Origin: Atopobiaceae bacterium UBA1367
GTDB lineage: Bacteria; Actinomycetota; Coriobacteriia; Coriobacteriales; Atopobiaceae
Length of the DNA: 7,757 nt
Assembly: GCA_002305995.1 (NCBI GenBank)
Contig: DBRN01000016.1
Location: 1 to 7,757 of the forward strand
Direction: 5' to 3'
Shown here: positions 1 to 6,922 of the stretch, piece after piece
Numbering within the stretch: the stretch's first letter is position 1
Layout of the letters: every line of letters begins with the position of its first letter
Made by a program: the position numbers and the translations under genes
The notes under the pieces: model-generated
What the model was told of the DNA's origin: nothing
The model's input: only the letters and a program-made list of their open reading frames with translations
Database searches by the model: none

Positions 1-25
1 CCCAGGACCCAGGACCCAGGACCCC
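1..25. repeat. 7-bp tandem repeat at window edge
   Basis: The unit CCCAGGA occurs three times in a row, followed by a partial fourth copy (CCCC). The array starts at base 1, so its true left limit and copy number lie outside the window. It lies in noncoding sequence upstream of the release-factor-like gene. Short tandem repeats of this kind vary in length by replication slippage; no function is evident. Confidence 0.85.
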
Positions 26-87
26 TAGGCTCCGAGGCGCTCGCACACGGGCAGGCACCGCGTCGATCTCGCATCGCGGCCACGTGG

Positions 88-93
88 TAGAAT
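88..93 (+). promoter_or_regulatory. Putative -10 box of a leaderless promoter
   Basis: TAGAAT ends 9 nt before the ATG at 103, so transcription would begin within a few bases of the start codon. No Shine-Dalgarno sequence lies between. The TAG of this box is an in-frame stop for the downstream gene, so translation cannot start further upstream. No good -35 hexamer is visible at 16-18 bp spacing. Leaderless mRNAs of this layout are common in actinobacteria (established knowledge); use here is inferred. Confidence 0.45.
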
Positions 94-102
94 GCGCACA
101 CC

Positions 103-483
103 ATGGCTGACCTTCCGCTGACACACCGCGATTATGCGCGCTTTGCACGGCTTTCTGACGAGGAGCTCTCCCGCCAGTGCGAGGCGGAGGCCTTTCATGC
201 GTCTGGGCCGGGTGGACAGGGCGTCAATACCGCCGATTCTGCGGTGCGCATGCGCCATGTCCCCACCGGCATCGTGGTCACGAGTCGCGAGCGGCGAAGT
301 CAGCTCCAGAACCGCATGGCTTGCCTGCGCAAGATCAAACACCAGCTGAAACTCCGGTCCCGTCGCCCCAGGGTTCGCAAGGCGACCAAGCCCAGCAAGG
401 CGGCCCGGCAGCGCAGGCTCGATGCCAAGCACCGCAGGTCGGCTGTGAAGGCGGCTAGGCGCCGCCCAGCTACGGACGACTGA
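103..483 (+). CDS. ArfB-like RF-1 domain peptidyl-tRNA hydrolase (ribosome rescue)
   Basis: This 126-aa protein probably hydrolyses peptidyl-tRNA on stalled ribosomes, in the cytoplasm. The catalytic domain spans about residues 17-72 and carries the class-I release factor motif GPGGQ (G35-Q39; GGQ at 37-39), then VN and the conserved HVPTGIVV...RRSQLQNR segment. The C-terminal tail (about 85-121) is very basic and contains KPSKAARQRRLDAKHRRS, which resembles the ArfB tail that enters the empty mRNA channel. There is no codon-recognition domain, so it is not RF1 or RF2. The short GGQ domain also resembles the mitochondrial rescue factor MTRFR (C12orf65), so the exact subfamily is open. The ATG at 103 is the first start after an in-frame TAG at 88-90 and has no Shine-Dalgarno sequence. 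The gene converges on the flippase gene. Confidence 0.88.
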   Translation: MADLPLTHRDYARFARLSDEELSRQCEAEAFHASGPGGQGVNTADSAVRMRHVPTGIVVTSRERRSQLQNRMACLRKIKHQLKLRSRRPRVRKATKPSKAARQRRLDAKHRRSAVKAARRRPATDD

Positions 484-487
484 CGCC

Positions 488-586
488 CTTCGGGTCGCGG
501 GCCGTCCGGGTCCGGGCCGTAGCGCCGCAAACAACCAGATGCTCGGCCGCTTCGTCTTCGGGCCGTGGGCCGCCCAGGCCGTAGGC
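488..586. repeat. Imperfect direct repeat in convergent spacer
   Basis: Two related stretches (488-524 and 556-586) both begin CTTCGGG, contain GGGCCGT, and end in GGCCGTAG. They lie in the 116-bp spacer between the 3' ends of the release-factor-like gene and the flippase gene. GC-rich short stems are possible, but neither strand shows a T-run, so I do not call a terminator. Confidence 0.4.
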
Positions 587-599
587 AGGAGGCTCGCAC

Positions 600-1979
600 C
601 TAGCCGTTGCGCAGGCGGATGAGCACGTACTGCCCAGCCAACAGGGAAAACAGTACCACCATCACGCTGAGGTAGGCGTAGACCGCTCCCATGAAGCCTA
701 TCGTGCGCACCATCACCACCGAGGCGACGGCGACGAACGCGAACGCCGCCACGTACAGCCTGGTCGCCGTTGCCTGCGCGCGCAACACGGTGAGCACCTG
801 AAACAGGAAGTCGATGGCGGCGGCAAGGCCGCCTGCGACCATCATCAGGTACTGCGCCGTGCGGAACGGCTCGAAGTCGGTGGCATACAGGATGGAAGCC
901 AGCGGGATTCCTACCACGGCGGCAAACGCCAGCATGACGAGGGTGACAACCACGCAGGCTCCCAGCATGGCAAGGACGATGAGGTCAAAGCGGGCGCGCC
1001 TCGAGGGGTCCTGCCAGATGCCGGCCAGCCTCACGAGCTGGGGTTTGTAGATGAACCCCACGATCATGAGCGCCTCCTGGGCGGGGAAGTAGATGGCGCT
1101 GAAGTACACCTGGTCCTCATAGGGCAAGGCGCCCTCCATGGCAAACTTGGGAACGGTCTCGATCAGGTTGAACAGGAACATCGCCGCAAAGGCCGGAAAG
1201 CACTCGCGGAAGAGCTCCATCACCTCGAGCATCTGCCACGAGCGTGACACGGGAGTCTCGAGCAGCGCAAGAGGCAGCGTGACCACCAGCAGGGTCACCA
1301 GCTCGGCGACGGCAAGACCGATGCTGGCCACCGGCAGGCTTCTCGTCACCAGGAGCAGCGCCGTGAAGGCCACCAGCGGAACGACCGTGCGCAGGGCGAT
1401 GGAGATGCCCGACAGGTAGAGCTTGTCCATCTGCTGCAGGCGTCCCTCGTACACGTCGGCGAAGGCGTCGATGGCGCGGTAGGCGAAGGCTCCGGCCGCG
1501 ATGAGCGACATGCTCGCGTCGTAGTTGCGGATGGCGCAGTACGCCCAGGCGCTGGCGAGCATCAGCACGCAGGTGCAGACCCGTTGCACCTGATAGGCAC
1601 CAAAGGAGTCCATCTCGTCGAGGTCGGACACCTGAAACGTCCGGACGCCGTAGTTTCCCAGGAACAGCAGCAGCGTGGCGATGGTGAAGGCGAGGTTGAA
1701 CCGGCCGGCCTCCTCGGCGCCTGCCAGTTGGGTGGAGATGATGGTGAGGATCGGGAAGAGGGCGCCCCAGAGCGTCTGACCCAGCGTGTTCCACACGTAG
1801 TCACGCCTCGTGTTGCCCGCGGCATAGAGATGGGCCTGCTCGCCCAGGGGTACGCGGCCGAAGACGAGCGCAAACAGCCGCTCCCACCACTCGTTGACGA
1901 TGCGGCGCACGAAGGGCTCGTGCGGGGCGTCGGCACGGTCGGTGGGGCGTTCGTTTCTCTCAAGGGGGCGTGCTGCCAC
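600..1979 (-). CDS. MOP-superfamily polysaccharide flippase (Wzx/RfbX-like)
   Basis: This 459-aa polytopic membrane protein probably flips a lipid-linked sugar across the cytoplasmic membrane for cell-surface polysaccharide. It has a hydrophilic N-terminus of about 60 residues and then roughly twelve hydrophobic segments, about 64 to 457, in two halves. Length and topology match the MATE/Wzx-type MOP superfamily; the region NTLGQTLWGALFPI...AGRFNLAFTIA is typical of the first two helices. The start is GTG at 1979, supported by an AGGAGG on the minus strand five bases upstream. No glycosyltransferase or polymerase gene lies beside it here, so its substrate cannot be inferred. A general MATE-fold exporter is less likely but possible. 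It is divergent from ppc and convergent with the release-factor-like gene. Confidence 0.8.
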   Translation of the reverse strand: MAARPLERNERPTDRADAPHEPFVRRIVNEWWERLFALVFGRVPLGEQAHLYAAGNTRRDYVWNTLGQTLWGALFPILTIISTQLAGAEEAGRFNLAFTIATLLLFLGNYGVRTFQVSDLDEMDSFGAYQVQRVCTCVLMLASAWAYCAIRNYDASMSLIAAGAFAYRAIDAFADVYEGRLQQMDKLYLSGISIALRTVVPLVAFTALLLVTRSLPVASIGLAVAELVTLLVVTLPLALLETPVSRSWQMLEVMELFRECFPAFAAMFLFNLIETVPKFAMEGALPYEDQVYFSAIYFPAQEALMIVGFIYKPQLVRLAGIWQDPSRRARFDLIVLAMLGACVVVTLVMLAFAAVVGIPLASILYATDFEPFRTAQYLMMVAGGLAAAIDFLFQVLTVLRAQATATRLYVAAFAFVAVASVVMVRTIGFMGAVYAYLSVMVVLFSLLAGQYVLIRLRNG

Positions 1980-2017
1980 GAGACCCTCCTCGTCTCCGTT
2001 GCGTGCGGCAGCTTCCC

Positions 2018-2023
2018 ATTCTA
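2018..2023 (-). promoter_or_regulatory. Putative -10 box for the flippase gene
   Basis: On the minus strand this reads TAGAAT, the same hexamer as at 88-93, and lies about 40 bp upstream of the GTG start. That leaves room for a leader carrying the AGGAGG at 1985-1990. I see no convincing -35 hexamer at the expected spacing. Confidence 0.35.
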
Positions 2024-2070
2024 CGCGAGCATGTCATGGAACCCCTCATCTACACAACGTCGCGAGTGGG

Positions 2071-2169
2071 GTGGCGGCGGGTTGGGGTGACGGGCCGGGG
2101 TGGCGGCGGGCTGAGATGACGGGCAACGTGGCGGCGGGCTGCGGCAACGGGCCGAGGTGGCGTGAAATC
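2071..2169. repeat. 28/29-bp tandem repeat, three copies plus a partial
   Basis: Copies lie at 2071-2099, 2100-2127 and 2128-2156. Each starts GTGGCGGCGGG and ends in an ACGGGC-type block; a fourth copy begins at 2157 (GTGGCG) and decays. The array occupies the middle of the divergent spacer between the flippase gene and ppc, upstream of both promoters. No frame through it reads as a convincing protein. It could be slippage-prone filler or a regulatory array; the sequence alone does not decide. Confidence 0.8.
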
Positions 2170-2190
2170 TGCGCATCATGCCGAGGGCTG

Positions 2191-2220
2191 TTGGCCGCAC
2201 CGACGACACTCGGGTATCGT
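2191..2220 (+). promoter_or_regulatory. Putative sigma-70-type promoter of ppc
   Basis: TTGGCC (2191-2196) and TATCGT (2215-2220) are separated by 18 bp and lie about 75 bp upstream of the ppc start. Both hexamers are partial matches to consensus. It is the best-placed candidate in the spacer, but unproven. Confidence 0.3.
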
Positions 2221-2244
2221 AAGCATGCACCCCATGGGCACGCG

Positions 2245-2264
2245 AGGCCCTTATGAAGGCGCCT
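2245..2264 (+). promoter_or_regulatory. Hairpin in the ppc leader
   Basis: The arms AGGCCCTT (2245-2252) and AAGGCGCCT (2256-2264) pair over eight base pairs, with one bulged C (2260) and a 3-nt ATG loop. AAGGCGCCTT (2256-2265) is also a perfect 10-bp palindrome. The element sits between the putative promoter and the ppc ribosome binding site at 2285-2290. It could be an operator or an mRNA stem. Confidence 0.4.
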
Positions 2265-2295
2265 TGGTGTCGCGGCGCAGGACAGGGAGGGCGAT

Positions 2296-5013
2296 ATGAG
2301 CGGGACAACGACAGGCTGGGACCGGGAGATGGAGCGTGCGCTCGCAGCACTCGAGGGGATCGCCGTCCCCGACAGCCTGCGCAATAACATGGCGCTGTTC
2401 CTGCGCCTGGTGCGCCGGGTTCTCGACGAGTACGACCACGACCTGTGCAAGACCTTCGACCGGTTGCTCGCCCATGCGATCGCGGCCAATGTCGAGGCGG
2501 CCGACGCTGCGGCGGTGGAGGAGGCCTACCTGGCCGCCACCGCGCTCGTCGATGACCTTCCCATTAAGGGTATGACCCTTGTGACCAGGGCGTTTGCCGC
2601 GTATTTTCACCTGGCTAACATCGCCGAGGAGAACTACCGCGTGAGCAAACTGCGCGAGCGGGAGCGCGCGGTCCCACGGCCCGACGACGATGACCCCGCC
2701 AACGACATCGTCAGGGCCTACCGCCGCCTCGAGCGGGAGTGTGGTCCGCATGAGGCCCAGGCGCTCCTTGGGCGCCTGGAGTTCCGCCCGGTGTTCACGG
2801 CGCACCCCACCGAGGCGCGCCGCAAGGCGGTCGCGGGCAAGATCCGTCGCATCGCGCGCCTGCTCGACGAGCGGCCCTTGCTTGCGGGCACCGACCTTGT
2901 CGAGAACGAGCGGCGCATGCTGCAGGAGATCGACGCGCTGCTGCGCACGTCCCCCATCGGCACGAAGCGTCCCACACCGGTGGAAGAGGCCGGCACCATC
3001 ATCGACATCTTCGACAGCACCCTGTTCGACATGGCGCCCGACGTCTACCGCCGCTTTGACGACTGGCAGCTCGGCGACCGCGCGGGCACGGTCCCACCCG
3101 TCTGTCCCGCGTTCTTCCATCCTGGCAGCTGGATCGGCTCGGACCGCGACGGCAACCCCAACGTCACCGCGCGGGTGAGCCGCCAGGTGTCCGAGCGCTT
3201 CCGCACGCACATGCTCGAGCGGCTCGCGCGCGAGACCGAGCGCGTCGGCACCAGCCTCACGCTCGATGCCAGCTTCACGCGGCCCTCGCACGAGCTGGTG
3301 AACCTCTGGAGCCATCAGGTCGAGATGAGCGAGGCGCTCTCGTCGCGCGCCGAGGCCATGAGTGCGAGCGAGTTGCATCGTGCGGTCATGCTGGTGATGG
3401 TCAACCGCCTCGACGCGACCATCGCCCGCACGGCGGACATCATGTATGCGGACGCCGACGAGCTTCTCGATGACCTGCGGGTGGTGCAGAGGTCGCTCGC
3501 GCATGCGGGGGCGTCTCGCGCAGCCTACGGGCCGCTGCAGCGCCTGATCTGGCAGGTCGAGACCTTCGGCTTCCATCTGGTGGAGATGGAGTTCCGCCAG
3601 CACTCGCTGGTGCATGCGCGTGCGATGGAGGACGTGCGTGCGCATGGCCGCAACGGCGAGCGCGGCGAGCTGGATCCCATGACGCGCGAGGTGCTCGACA
3701 CCTTCCGCGCGATTGGCACCATACAGAGGAGAAACGGCCAGCGCGCCGCGCGTCGCTACATCGTCTCGTTCACCACCTCCGCGCAGGACGTGGCCACCGT
3801 CTATGCCCTGGCGCGCCTGGCGTTCGCACACGAGGCCGACGTGCCCACGCTCGACGTGATTCCGCTGTTCGAGCAGGTCGAGGACCTCCAGAACGCGGTC
3901 CAGACGCTGTCGGAGCTGATCCGCCTCCCCGAGGTGCGCCGCCGCCTCGACGAGAACGGGCGGCACCTCGAGGTCATGCTGGGCTACTCCGACTCGTCGA
4001 AGGATGCCGGCCCCACGTCTGCCACGCTCATGCTGCACGTCGCCCAGGGGCGCATTGCGGCATGGGCGCGCGAGAATCGCATCGACCTCACGCTCATGCA
4101 CGGGCGCGGGGGAGCGGTCGGCCGCGGCGGGGGCCCGGCGAACCGCGCCGTGCTCGCGCAGCCCACGGGCTCGGTCAACTGCCGCTTCAAGCTCACCGAG
4201 CAGGGCGAGGCCATCTTCGCCCGCTATGGGGACCCCACGCTGGCGCGGCGTCACGTGGAGGGCGTGGCGAGCGCCACGCTGCTTCAGAGCGCGCCGTCGG
4301 TCGAGCGGACCAACACCGAGATGGGTGCCGAGTTCCTGGGTCTCGCCGACGCGCTCGACCGCGCCTCGCGCGCCCGCTACCTCGAGCTCCTGCATGCCGA
4401 AGGCTTTGCGGAATGGTTCTCCACGGTCACGCCGCTGGTGGAGATCGGCCTCATGCCCATCGGCTCGCGTCCCTCGAAGCGCGGCCTGGGGGCCAGCTCC
4501 CTCGACGACCTGCGTGCGATCCCCTGGATCTTCTCGTGGTCCCAGGCGCGTATCAACCTGGCCGCCTGGTATGGCCTGGGCACCGCCTGCGAGAGCTGCG
4601 CGGACCTCGACCTGCTGCGTCGCGCCTACCACCAGTGGCCGCTGTTCACCACCTTCATCGACAACGTGGAGATGTCGCTGGCAAAGACCGACGAGCGCAT
4701 CGCCCGCACCTACCTCGACCTGGGTGGCAACGACGAGCTGACCGCGCGCGTACTGGACGAGATGGCGCTCACCAAAAGGTGGGTGCTCGCCATCGTGGGC
4801 GACGACTGGCCGCTGCAGCACCGACGGGTGCTGGGTCCCGTCATCCGCATGCGCCTGCCGTTCGTGAATGCGCTGTCGCTGACGCAAGTCCGTGCGTTGG
4901 CGGAGCTGCGGGCGCGCGGAGAGGACCTGACGGCCGAGGAGCGCGCACGGTTCACCTACCTCATCCTGTGCACCGTGAGCGGCGTCGCGGCCGGCCTGCA
5001 GAACACGGGATGA
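2296..5013 (+). CDS. ppc: Phosphoenolpyruvate carboxylase
   Basis: This 905-aa enzyme carboxylates phosphoenolpyruvate with bicarbonate to give oxaloacetate and phosphate, replenishing C4 acids in the cytoplasm. All bacterial-type PEPC landmarks are present in order: FTAHPTE with catalytic His170, GSWIGSDRDGNP (about 278-288), GYSDSSKDAG (563-572, Lys569), HGRGGAVGRGGGP (602-614, Arg604), SRPSKRG, IPWIFSWSQARI, and the C-terminal QNTG. Length is close to E. coli PEPC (883 aa). Lys797, Arg853, Arg604 and Asn903 line up with the E. coli aspartate-binding inhibitory residues, so feedback inhibition by aspartate is plausible (inference). The ATG at 2296 follows GGGAGG by five bases. The gene is intact. 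An 80-bp gap without a visible terminator separates it from the TlpA-like gene. Confidence 0.98.
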   Translation: MSGTTTGWDREMERALAALEGIAVPDSLRNNMALFLRLVRRVLDEYDHDLCKTFDRLLAHAIAANVEAADAAAVEEAYLAATALVDDLPIKGMTLVTRAFAAYFHLANIAEENYRVSKLRERERAVPRPDDDDPANDIVRAYRRLERECGPHEAQALLGRLEFRPVFTAHPTEARRKAVAGKIRRIARLLDERPLLAGTDLVENERRMLQEIDALLRTSPIGTKRPTPVEEAGTIIDIFDSTLFDMAPDVYRRFDDWQLGDRAGTVPPVCPAFFHPGSWIGSDRDGNPNVTARVSRQVSERFRTHMLERLARETERVGTSLTLDASFTRPSHELVNLWSHQVEMSEALSSRAEAMSASELHRAVMLVMVNRLDATIARTADIMYADADELLDDLRVVQRSLAHAGASRAAYGPLQRLIWQVETFGFHLVEMEFRQHSLVHARAMEDVRAHGRNGERGELDPMTREVLDTFRAIGTIQRRNGQRAARRYIVSFTTSAQDVATVYALARLAFAHEADVPTLDVIPLFEQVEDLQNAVQTLSELIRLPEVRRRLDENGRHLEVMLGYSDSSKDAGPTSATLMLHVAQGRIAAWARENRIDLTLMHGRGGAVGRGGGPANRAVLAQPTGSVNCRFKLTEQGEAIFARYGDPTLARRHVEGVASATLLQSAPSVERTNTEMGAEFLGLADALDRASRARYLELLHAEGFAEWFSTVTPLVEIGLMPIGSRPSKRGLGASSLDDLRAIPWIFSWSQARINLAAWYGLGTACESCADLDLLRRAYHQWPLFTTFIDNVEMSLAKTDERIARTYLDLGGNDELTARVLDEMALTKRWVLAIVGDDWPLQHRRVLGPVIRMRLPFVNALSLTQVRALAELRARGEDLTAEERARFTYLILCTVSGVAAGLQNTG

Positions 5014-5093
5014 CGTCACCCGTCAAGGTCGCCACCTGGATCCGGCCCGTCACGAGCTGGGTTCGGGAGGCAGGTCACCGAGAGGAGAGACCG

Positions 5094-5660
5094 ATGAATC
5101 GAAGGTTGCGTGGTGCGCTGTGGGCGGCACTCGCCCTGGTGGTGGCCATTGCCGCGGCACGTGTGGGACAGGCCGCGCTCTCCGCCCGGCAGCAAGCCAC
5201 GCCCGACGCTCCTGCGGAGGGCGGCGGTGACGCCACGCTGCTCGACGACTATGACGCGACCGTCCTGACTGCCTCGGGGGACCCGGTGCTGCTGTCCGAG
5301 ATCGCCGACGGACGTCCGCTCGTGATCAACTTCTGGGCGACGTGGTACCCGTATTGCGTGGACGAGCTGCCCGATTTCCAGGACATCTATGCCACCTATG
5401 GCGACCGGGTGAGCTTTGCCTTCGTCGATGTCGCGGACGGCCGTCGCGAGACGGTCGACGCCGCCGTCTCGTGGGTCGCCGAGCAGGGCTTCGACGACCT
5501 CCCCGTCTTCTTTGACACGTCCCTCGAGGCGTCTGGGCGCTTCGGCGCCCGTTCGCTGCCCACGACGGTGATCGTGGCGGCGGACGGCACGATCCAGACC
5601 GTCACGACGGGCAGGATCGATCCCGCCCTGGTGCGCGGCGCCCTGGAAGCGATGGTGTAG
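5094..5660 (+). CDS. TlpA/ResA-like thioredoxin-fold protein with altered CXXC
   Basis: This 188-aa protein has a basic N-terminus and one hydrophobic segment (about 7-29) without a lipobox cysteine, so it is exported or membrane-anchored with its domain outside. A thioredoxin fold follows (about 50-188): PLVINFWATW, active site at 85-88, ELPDFQDIYATYGDRVSFAFVDV, and the cis-proline loop SLPTT (Pro156). Family members read WATWCPxC; here the site is Y85-P-Y-C88, so the N-terminal nucleophilic cysteine is tyrosine (codon TAC at 5346-5348). Cys88 is the only cysteine in the protein. Normal CcdA-fed thiol-disulfide exchange should therefore fail. The ATG at 5094 has an AGAGGAGAG ribosome binding site. 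ccdA follows after 2 bp. One TGC-to-TAC change explains it, so a sequence error must be excluded. Confidence 0.9.
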   Translation: MNRRLRGALWAALALVVAIAAARVGQAALSARQQATPDAPAEGGGDATLLDDYDATVLTASGDPVLLSEIADGRPLVINFWATWYPYCVDELPDFQDIYATYGDRVSFAFVDVADGRRETVDAAVSWVAEQGFDDLPVFFDTSLEASGRFGARSLPTTVIVAADGTIQTVTTGRIDPALVRGALEAMV

Positions 5661-5662
5661 CG

Positions 5663-6343
5663 ATGGGCCTCCTCGCCGCCTTCCTGGAGGGTGTCGCGAC
5701 CTTCGTCTCCCCGTGCCTGCTGCCCCTGCTGCCCGTCTACCTCGCCTACTTCGCGGGTGGCGTGGGGGAGGGCTCTCCCGGTGACGTGCGACGCACGGTG
5801 CTCGGCGCGCTCGGCTTTGTGGCGGGCTTCGCCATACCCTTCACGATCCTGGGGGCCTTTGCCGGCACGGTGGGATCACTGCTGCTCCGCCACCGGCAGG
5901 CGCTCGACGTGATCTGCGGTGCCTTCGTCGGCATGCTTGGGCTCGACCGCCTGGGCGTGCTGCGTCTGGGCCTCTTCGAGCGCGTGCGCCGTCCCCTTTC
6001 GGGATCCTCGTGGCCGGGACTGCTGGGCACGATCCCGCTCGGCATCGCCTTTGCCGTGAGCTGGTCTCCCTGCGTCGGCCCCTTCCTGGCAGCGGCGCTG
6101 GGCCTTGCCGCGTCGTCGGGCACCGCGGTGCGCGGCATTGCGATGCTGCTGTGCTACTCGGCTGGCCTGGGCGTGCCCTTCGTGCTCTCTGCCGTGCTTG
6201 TCGACCAGCTCGAGGGGGCGATCTCGTGGGTCAGGCGGCACCATGCGGCAGTCGATGCGGCGAGCGGCGCCCTGCTCGTGGCGGTGGGCATCCTGATGGC
6301 GACGGGGCTGCTAGGCACATGGATGCGTCTCCTGTCGCCCTAG
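5663..6343 (+). CDS. ccdA: CcdA-type thiol-disulfide membrane transporter
   Basis: This 226-aa membrane protein of the DsbD-transmembrane/CcdA family moves electrons from cytoplasmic thioredoxin to extracytoplasmic thioredoxin-like partners. It shows about six hydrophobic segments and the two signature redox sites: FVSPCLLPLLPVYLAYF (Cys18) and SWSPCVGPFLAAAL (Cys137). Both key cysteines are present, so it looks functional, unlike its upstream neighbour. The length is usual for the short CcdA form without DsbD's soluble domains. The ATG at 5663 lies two bases after the TlpA-like stop codon, and only a weak GGAAG sits far upstream, so translational coupling is likely. Its 3' end is 22 bp from the converging HMA gene. 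Confidence 0.93.
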   Translation: MGLLAAFLEGVATFVSPCLLPLLPVYLAYFAGGVGEGSPGDVRRTVLGALGFVAGFAIPFTILGAFAGTVGSLLLRHRQALDVICGAFVGMLGLDRLGVLRLGLFERVRRPLSGSSWPGLLGTIPLGIAFAVSWSPCVGPFLAAALGLAASSGTAVRGIAMLLCYSAGLGVPFVLSAVLVDQLEGAISWVRRHHAAVDAASGALLVAVGILMATGLLGTWMRLLSP

Positions 6344-6365
6344 CCTGCGCGACCGGATGCCCGTC

Positions 6366-6617
6366 TCACCAACGCCCGAGGAGTTCCTTCCCCGCGTAGG
6401 GCTCGGAGCTGACGGAGAGCAGGTCGTAGCCCGTCTCGGCGATGACCTCGCGAACGCGGGCCTCGTCGAGCTCCTCGTCGGAGATGACGACACAGCGTCC
6501 CTTCCTCCGACTGCTCCTGACGTCCCTCACGTCGAAGTGCCTGCGAATGGCATCGTTGACGTGCGTCTCGCACATCGCGCACGCCATGCCGTCGATGCCG
6601 ATGGTGGTCTTGGTCAT
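6366..6617 (-). CDS. HMA-domain metallochaperone, CopZ-like
   Basis: This 83-aa cytoplasmic protein is predicted to bind a soft metal such as Cu(I). It has the heavy-metal-associated fold with the motif GMACAMC (residues 10-16; Cys13 and Cys16) after the first strand, and an ETGYDLL loop (about 61-67) typical of the family. A short C-terminal extension (EPYAGKELLGRW) follows. It has one further cysteine, Cys42. The ATG at 6617 abuts the stop codon of the upstream Cys-rich gene with no gap, and a GAGGAGG site lies inside that gene's last codons, so the two are co-transcribed. No P-type ATPase gene is next to it here, so its delivery partner is unknown. Metal identity is inference from the family. 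Confidence 0.88.
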   Translation of the reverse strand: MTKTTIGIDGMACAMCETHVNDAIRRHFDVRDVRSSRRKGRCVVISDEELDEARVREVIAETGYDLLSVSSEPYAGKELLGRW

Positions 6618-6836
6618 CTACGCCTCCTCGGCCTGCTTGCTCAGGGCGTCTAGCCGGTCGATCTGCTCCTTGCTGAGCCTGATGCGTGGCGTAGGACAGG
6701 TGGCTCCGCAGCTCTCGCAGCTTGTGCCGTCACAGACCCTGACGGTGCCGCGCAGCATGCTGCGGACGACGAGCGCGACGAGGCAGATGATGACTGCGAG
6801 GACGATGACGTCCGCTAGGCCCAACGAAAGCTGCAT
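6618..6836 (-). CDS. Small Cys-rich single-pass membrane protein, FeoB-associated type
   Basis: This 72-aa peptide has one N-terminal transmembrane helix (about 8-26), a basic stretch (RSMLRG), and a cysteine cluster C35-x4-C40-x2-C43-x3-C47, then a charged helical tail. The layout fits the small FeoB-associated Cys-rich membrane proteins, though no feoB is in the window. The positive residues after the helix suggest the cysteine cluster faces the cytoplasm (inference), where it could bind metal beside the HMA protein. I chose the ATG at 6836 because AAGGGAGGAG precedes it by a few bases. The open frame extends to 7094, but that extension runs through hairpins and is not protein-like. It is first gene of a two-gene unit. 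Confidence 0.82.
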   Translation of the reverse strand: MQLSLGLADVIVLAVIICLVALVVRSMLRGTVRVCDGTSCESCGATCPTPRIRLSKEQIDRLDALSKQAEEA

Positions 6837-6922
6837 GTCGCTCCTCCCTTGCCGTGATCGGAGACATGCCCAATATGTTACCCATGGCAAACACCAAGAG
6901 GCGCCCTTCTCGCTATGTCTAC

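Noticed and set aside
1584..2090. A 168-codon plus-strand frame antisense to the flippase start
   Set aside because: It overlaps the flippase N-terminus and runs into the tandem repeat. The opposite strand encodes clear transmembrane helices with a supported GTG start.
2251..5019. A 922-codon open frame antisense to the whole of ppc
   Set aside because: It exactly shadows ppc, is rich in Arg, His, Gly and Glu with no recognisable family, and such antisense frames are expected from high-GC codon use. The ppc frame carries every family motif.
4062..5093. Upstream in-frame extension of the TlpA-like gene through the end of ppc
   Set aside because: The extension is out of frame with ppc and reads as Arg/Gly/Pro-rich shadow. 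The ATG at 5094 has a good ribosome binding site and begins a proper signal anchor.
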